A stretch of DNA of 64,000 nt, taken from positions 83,623,599-83,687,598 of the forward strand of contig CM047806.1 of NCBI GenBank assembly GCA_026214975.1, read 5' to 3'. The position numbers and the translations under genes were made by a program. The notes beneath the pieces were generated by a model. The model saw only the letters and a program-made list of their open reading frames with translations, was not told where the DNA came from and made no database searches. Source of the DNA: Gentiana macrophylla (Eukaryota; Streptophyta; Magnoliopsida; Gentianales; Gentianaceae). Every line of letters begins with the position of its first letter. Position 1 is the stretch's first letter. Shown here piece after piece: positions 59,197 through 64,000 of the stretch.

Positions 59197-59960
59197 GAGT
59201 TTAAAAATAAGATAGCTCGACCCGCCGGGGCCGGTAGGGTGAGTTCCAAAATAATATAGCTCGACCCTCCGGGGTTCGGTAGGTGAGTTCAAAAATAAGA
59301 TAGCTCGACCCGCCCTGATTCGGTAGGGTGAGTTCCAAAATAATATAGCTCGACCCTCCGGGTTCGGTAGGTGAGTTCAAAAATAAGATAGCTCGACCCG
59401 CCCGATTCGGTAGGGTGAGTTCAAAAATAAGATAGCTCGACCCGCTTGATTCGGTAGGGTGAGTTCCAAAATAATATAGCTCGACCCTCCAGTTCGGTAG
59501 GGTGAGTTCAAAAATAAGATAGCTCGACCCGCCTTGATTCGGTAGGGTGAGTTCAAAAATAAGATAGCTCTCGACCCCCTGATTCGGTAGGGTGAGTTCC
59601 AAAATAATATAGCTCGACCGCCGCTTGATTCGGTAGGGTGAGTTCAAATATAAGATAGCTCGACCCGCCCTGTTCGGTAGGTTGAGTTCAAAAATAAGAT
59701 AGCTCGACCCTCCAGTTCGGTAGGGTGAGTTCAAAAATAAGATAGCTCGACCCGCCAGTTCGGTAGGGTGAGTTCAAAAATAAGATAGCTCGACCAGCCA
59801 GTTCGGTAGTGTGAGTTCCAAAATAATATAGCTCGACCCTCCGGGGTTCGGTAGGGTGAGTTCCAAAATAATATAGCTCGACCTCCAGCCTCGGTAGGGT
59901 GAGTTCCAAAATAATATAGCTCGACCCCTCAGGTTCGGTAGGGTGAGTTCCGAAAGAAGA
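59197..59960. repeat. Tandem array of about 17 units of 44-45 bp
   Basis: Two unit types are mixed: GAGTTCAAAAATAAGATAGC and GAGTTCCAAAATAATATAGC, each followed by TCGACCC, a variable GC-rich part of 6-12 bp, and TTCGGTAGGGT. The variable part changes length and sequence from unit to unit while both flanks stay fixed. The long minus-strand frame across it (LIFELTLPN repeats) is a translation of the array, not a gene. Confidence 0.92.
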
Positions 59961-60254
59961 TGGCTCATCCCGCCACGCTCGGCTAGGAGAGTTCCAAAAT
60001 ATGATGCCGAGTCGATCTCGGACTTAGGCAAGACGAGTCCGTAGAGCTCGAATGCCGGTGCTCGATATCTCGAGTCTTTGTGGTGCAATGTAATTGTGAT
60101 AAAAACATTACACATATAATAAAGGCTTACAAAGTGTATAAGAATTTCAAATAACGATTGTAAGAACCTGGAGAGCTAAAGAGCTCGGCTCGATCCTTGG
60201 AGTTCGAGAACTCGCCGTGGATAGCTAGATACGGTAGATAATTCGTTGCTTTCG

Positions 60255-61130
60255 GGCACCACAAAGAGTGTCTTTCGGTGGCAATCTGACTCAAACGGAT
60301 TCCGATCGGCACGAAATTTGGAGGGATCGTTCTTCCTCACTTTGCTTCGATGTGACCGGTGGAATTGTTCTTTCGACGGCTCAATATCCTGGAATAAGCC
60401 GCCGAATTGGCAGCCGCTGTCCAGAATCCTGCTGCGTTTTTGGTGCCTGCAGTAACTTCTTTGCCATGATCGAGAAATTAAACGAACTCCGATCGGCCTA
60501 AAATTTTGAGGGCTTGTTCGTTCCTTATAATTCTCAAATTTCACCGGTGGAAATCTTGTTCCGACGGTTCAATTGTCAGGAATATTCAGCCGACTTGGAA
60601 CCTGCAGATTAGGGTTTTTCTGCTTTTTTTGAACATAACTGCAACTTTTAGGCGATGATCTGGAATCGAAACCTACTCCGATCGGCATGAAATTTTTACA
60701 GATTGTTCTTATCTCTGTATTATTTAATATGACTGGAGGAATTTTAATTCCAACGGTTGAATTCTTGGTAACAGCCGCCGACACAAATCATTGATTAGGG
60801 TTCTCGCTGCTTTTGATACAAAGAAGAACTTCTTTGCGACGATCGGGCGATTAAACGAACTCGATCGGCCTAAAATTTTGTGGGATTCTTTACCCCCTTC
60901 TTCTTCTTCATTCGACCGGTGGAATTCTTGTTCCAACGGTTGAAACTCCATAAACTAGCCTCCGATCTCATTTGTGTTTTTGGTGATACAAAGAAGATCT
61001 TTCCGGCAACGATCGGGTATCTAAACGAACTCCGATCGGCACGAAATGTGGAGGGTTTCTTCATCCCTCCTCCTTCTTCAATCTGACCGGTGGAATTCTT
61101 GTTCCAACGGTTGAAACTCGCAATAAGCTC
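60255..61130. repeat. Five imperfect tandem units of about 185 bp
   Basis: Each unit carries ACGAACTCCGATCGGC or a variant, then about 60 bp later a GGTGGAATTCTTGTTCC-type stretch and CAACGGTTGAA. They start near 60290, 60480, 60670, 60850 and 61020. In the element's sense they form the leader just after the PBS. Confidence 0.75.
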
Positions 61131-61205
61131 GATCTCGATCTGCGTTTCGCATGTTTCGCTAATAACTTGACCACCATCACTCCTTGATCTATCACCGATA
61201 GAAGA

Positions 61206-61223
61206 CCCTCCTTCTAGCGCCAA
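61206..61223 (-). other. PBS of the gypsy-type element
   Basis: The minus strand directly after the 5' LTR reads TTGGCGCTAGAAGGAGGG. Confidence 0.7.
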
Positions 61224-61912
61224 TGACGATGTGCTGGTTTTCGTCTATGAATAAATCCGGGTCGTTTAATCTAGGGATGATTGAATTAAGGATGATTTTG
61301 GGGGTGATTTTAGACTGAGCCTGAGAGTCTCTCTCAGGTTGCCTACGTATCCTCTTATGCTCCAGGAATCAAGTCACACGTAGTTCCTGGAATGGGGTAT
61401 TTATAATGACAACACTTGCCCTAACCCTAAGGTTAAGTCGGCTTATGTTATTGTCCGATTTACCCTTTAATGGGCCTTAACCCTTGCCCAAGTTATCACC
61501 GTTAATGGGCCTGGATACCGGTGGACTCGCTCACGATGTCGATATTGCCGACTGCGTAATCGAGCCTGGGACTCATTGTCCTACATCGCTAGGCTGTGTG
61601 CGGATCGATCGTCCTACATCGCTCGATAGTCGATCGTCGAGCCTGGAGTCTACTAGATGGCCTTAGCCTCGATCCTGGGCATCGACATGAATACCTTGAC
61701 GTTTATTTAGATTATCGGGGACCAACTGTGAGGCCTGCGTGTTTAGAGTGGACTTTGTCCGCATCCCGAGCTTTCCGTCTTGCGGCATCGAGATGGGCCC
61801 ATCGTCTCGGTTCTCAGATCATCTCGTAATTCGACCCTCGGACTATCACTTACTCTTGTCCAGGAGGACTATCTCGTGACGCCACGTGGAGGTGTGATAT
61901 TCGGTATCGTCA
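61224..61912 (-). repeat. 5' LTR of the gypsy-type element (689 bp)
   Basis: Plus-strand TGACGATGTGCTGG at 61224 to GGTATCGTCA at 61912. It pairs with 55488-56182. Confidence 0.88.
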
Positions 61913-61964
61913 TGAAGCATGCGGAGTATACGTGATTGGTCGTCCGGGAATCGCATATCCTATG
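61913..61964 (+). repeat. LTR fragment of the left-block copia family (part 2)
   Basis: After the TSD, 52 bp continue the LTR begun at 54902 (compare minus strand near 12430-12390) up to CCTATG, where a SIRE-type element begins. The likely 5-bp target is CTATG (61960-61964); its second copy is outside the window. Confidence 0.8.
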
Positions 61965-63663
61965 TGTTGGTCCCTTGGAAAGGCTGACACAAGTTTAGAG
62001 GGGGTGAATAAACTTGTCACCAAAAACTAAATTTAAATGGATTAGGGTTCAGATAAAACTTGTGTGGAGTTGAGCTGACTGTGCTGAGATTAAATCAAAC
62101 CGACTTAAGTCAAATCGAGTCAACCGGTGGATATAATTTTAGCCTTTATATTGATCTTGTTGTTCGCTATGAAAATCGAGTGTTGTGAATCGAATTCGAT
62201 GAATGTCGGGCCAGATCGTGAGATGTATAACAATCAAGTATCACAATGTCGTAAGTAAATACTAAATAAATAAGTAAATGCGTAAAGTAAATAAGGCGGA
62301 TGTTATAGAGGTTCCGGTGGTGTAATCCTGCACGCCCTCTCTTCCTCGTGGTGCGGAGGAAAATTTCACTAGAACTTCTTGAGGTGAATCTGTTACAAAA
62401 AGTCCTAAACAATAGTCCTTGGCTAATCCCTAGCTTCACTATCTAAACAATTGTAGAACAGGTAGAATTGTCGCTCTCCAAATGCTTGAACCACTTGGTC
62501 CTAGAGGTAGGATTGCCTCTTCACCGCCTACCACCACAAACACAATCTACCCGATCGCTTGTCACAACTATCCTTGACAAAACCTTCCCGTTTTTGCTTC
62601 ACGATCTAAACCTTTGAAATAGAATCAAATTTAATGAGATTCAATAAATTGATTCTTGTTTGTGGTTCTTTGAGTGTTGAATTCTTGATAAATTCTTTGT
62701 AGCTTTGAACACTTGAAGAAATACTAGATATAATCTTGTTATAGTTCAGTTGATGATGACAATTCAAATAGTGTGCACAAGTTATGTTGATTCTTGTATA
62801 TATTCTCTATTTTCTTTGTTTGTGCAAAGTCTTCTATTTATAGTGTGAAGTCCAACGCTCATCCGACTTCGATTTGAATTGTATCAACGTATATCTTGCA
62901 ACGGTTATATTTTTCGACCTGCTCTGCTTTGGTCGATGATTCATCCAATGAAATTTCTTTCTACAACGTTCGATTGTACTTTCGAGTTTGTTGGATGGTG
63001 ACTTATAAAACCGAGTTTCCTTGTCGTTTTTCATCTGTCGATTTCTAATCGACTTGGAGCATTAATCGATATTTTATTCTTCTTCAAAAATCAAGATCTC
63101 AGCTTTTATCTCGATTATAATTGACTTAATCGAGTACACCATGATACATTTATCATCTAAGAATTCATTGTCCTTATGATTCTTAGGTCTTCATACAAGA
63201 TCCATAAAGTCGATTCAGTCACCACAATCTTGCTCGAAGTCCAACTTTACTGATCTCGACTTTTAATCTTCATAATCGAGTTTGTGCCTGAGTTCTTCAT
63301 TCTTCAATAACCGAATCGTGTCCCTCGGTTCTTCCATTTTCTAGATAAGCCAACCGAGTCTCAGAACTCTCGTGAACTTACCTTCTTCATGTAGGTGTAT
63401 TCGTCGTGTCGATTTGTTTGTCTTGATGATTTCGCTTTCTAATTGATTCACGATTTGATTTTACGACACATTGTCAATTATGATGCTTGTCGATGTAACT
63501 TATACAAAAATCAGACTCTAATAAAACTTATACATTGATTCTAGACATCTTTTAGCTTTCCACTATAACAAATTTGGCTTCAAAGCACTTCATCAATGGG
63601 GTTAAGATAACATTATAATAAATAAGATGAATTATCATCAAAACCTAAATTTTATTTCCAACA
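61965..63663 (-). repeat. 3' LTR of a second SIRE-type element (1699 bp)
   Basis: On the minus strand it starts TGTTGGAAATAAAATTTAGG (63663) and ends CAAGGGACCAACA (61965). The purine tract AAAAAGGGGGAAAT on the minus strand just before it shows it is the 3' LTR. The TATA CTATAAATAG is on the minus strand at 62834-62843. It is related to the solo LTR at 44384-46130. Confidence 0.88.
61989..62017 (-). other. Conserved U5 hairpin of SIRE-type LTR (family d, second copy)
   Basis: Perfect 9-bp stem ACAAGTTTA / TAAACTTGT (61989-61997, 62009-62017) around GAGGGGGTGAA. Its outer edge is exactly 24 nt from the LTR end. Confidence 0.82.
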
Positions 63664-63677
63664 ATTTCCCCCTTTTT
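63664..63677 (-). other. Polypurine tract of the second SIRE-type element
   Basis: The minus strand reads AAAAAGGGGGAAAT immediately before the LTR. Confidence 0.85.
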
Positions 63678-63810
63678 GATGATGCCAAATCTCTCCCTAA
63701 AAGTAAAGCTTAAAGATCAAAACAATGAGAAACAATGTAAAACTGGAAAACTGGTTTTCAATAGAATGAGCAAAAACTGGATACATGCATTTTTGTTCAA
63801 ATATCTATGA

Positions 63811-64000
63811 TTAAAGACTGAGATTCTTCTTAGCTTTTTGCATGACTAAGTCATATCTTTTTGCCTTGTCATACAAACGAAAATCTTCTTCAAGTTTGGC
63901 GTCTTCCTTTGAAAAGGTCTTGTTGTAGTCAACTTGACTACTTTCTTTCCATCTTCTCCATTGAATTAGCTTGGGTAAGCTTGAGTCTTCCAAATAGTAT
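63811..64000 (-). CDS. Partial ORF in the 3' internal region of the second SIRE-type element
   Basis: A minus-strand frame open to the window edge ends with a stop at 63811-63813. It reads LEDSSLPKLIQWRRW, a charged middle with KEDAKLEEDFRLYDKAKRY, and a KAKKNLSL end. The true start is outside the window. It lies about 130 bp from the purine tract, the same relative position as the accessory ORF of the other SIRE-type element, but the visible part shows no obvious similarity to it. The function is unknown; it may be the tail of an accessory protein. Confidence 0.4.
   Translation of the reverse strand, partial: YYLEDSSLPKLIQWRRWKESSQVDYNKTFSKEDAKLEEDFRLYDKAKRYDLVMQKAKKNLSL

Larger units (their letters stand above)
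55488..61912 (-). mobile_element. Non-autonomous gypsy-type LTR element with TSD TGAAG
   Basis: The LTRs are 55488-56182 (3' on the minus strand) and 61224-61912 (5'). The TSD TGAAG is exact at 55483-55487 and 61913-61917. After the 5' LTR the minus strand reads TTGGCGCTAGAAGGAGGG, a TTGGCGC-type primer site of the kind used by plant gypsy (Tat/Athila-like) elements. The GATGCGGGGGCTTA stretch next to the 3' LTR is a plausible PPT. The 5.04-kb internal region has no recognisable gag or pol and is mostly tandem repeats of five kinds. Confidence 0.82.

Noticed and set aside
59201..59734. A 177-codon minus-strand frame with LIFELTLPN repeats
   Set aside because: It is a translation of the 44-bp tandem array; the unit length varies and would break the frame.

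Overview
The window is plant nuclear DNA, most likely from a dicot with a large, transposon-rich genome. It holds one recognisable host gene, a two-exon gene on the minus strand at 49259-53001. Almost everything else is layered LTR retrotransposons. I could reconstruct many insertion boundaries from TG...CA LTR ends, 5-bp target-site duplications (TSDs), primer-binding sites (PBS) and polypurine tracts (PPT). No bacterial-style operons, CRISPR arrays, rRNA or tRNA genes were seen.

Left block, 1-13004 (minus strand): a non-autonomous Ty1/copia-type element with 2.0-kb LTRs and a 5.4-kb internal region that shows no gag or pol. It is arranged LTR-internal-LTR-internal, so 1-3557 repeats 7433-10995. 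Next, 13005-24262 is a decayed plus-strand Tork-like copia in the same kind of arrangement: a pol 3' end, an LTR, a complete internal region, and a second LTR. Two solo LTRs sit inside it (13108-14791 and 22236-23642).

Middle block, 24263-48046: an old Oryco/Ivana-like copia remnant serves as the landing site for later elements. These are a complete Ale/Retrofit-type copia (24322-28457, TSD TCTAT) that itself carries a 167-bp Mutator-type MITE with a 9-bp TSD; a complete SIRE/Maximus-type copia (28695-42677, TSD CATGT) whose pol is split by a 3.36-kb solo LTR (32771-36131, TSD CTTCC); and a 1.75-kb SIRE-type solo LTR (44384-46130, TSD TTATA). The large SIRE element carries an extra open reading frame between pol and its 3' LTR.

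Host gene block, 48047-54340: a 291-residue acidic protein with one C-terminal membrane segment, encoded by a 744-bp exon and a 132-bp last exon separated by a 2867-bp intron. The intron contains a GGT-rich fold-back element. A probable Ty3/gypsy remnant lies upstream of the gene.

Right block, 54902-64000: an LTR of the same family as the left block is split by a non-autonomous gypsy-type element (55488-61912, TSD TGAAG) packed with several kinds of tandem repeat. It is then cut by another SIRE-type element whose 3' LTR (61965-63663) and 3' internal end reach the window edge.

The most interesting signal is shared by all six SIRE-type LTRs. Each has a hairpin whose stem sequence differs between families but stays complementary, whose loop is an invariant G-run (C-run in the sense strand), and whose outer edge lies 24-26 nt from the U5 end of the LTR, next to where the primer-binding site would be. 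A second notable point is that repeat copies differ from each other mainly where one has CAG or CTG and the other has CG or a scrambled string, which looks more like a base-calling artefact than biology.
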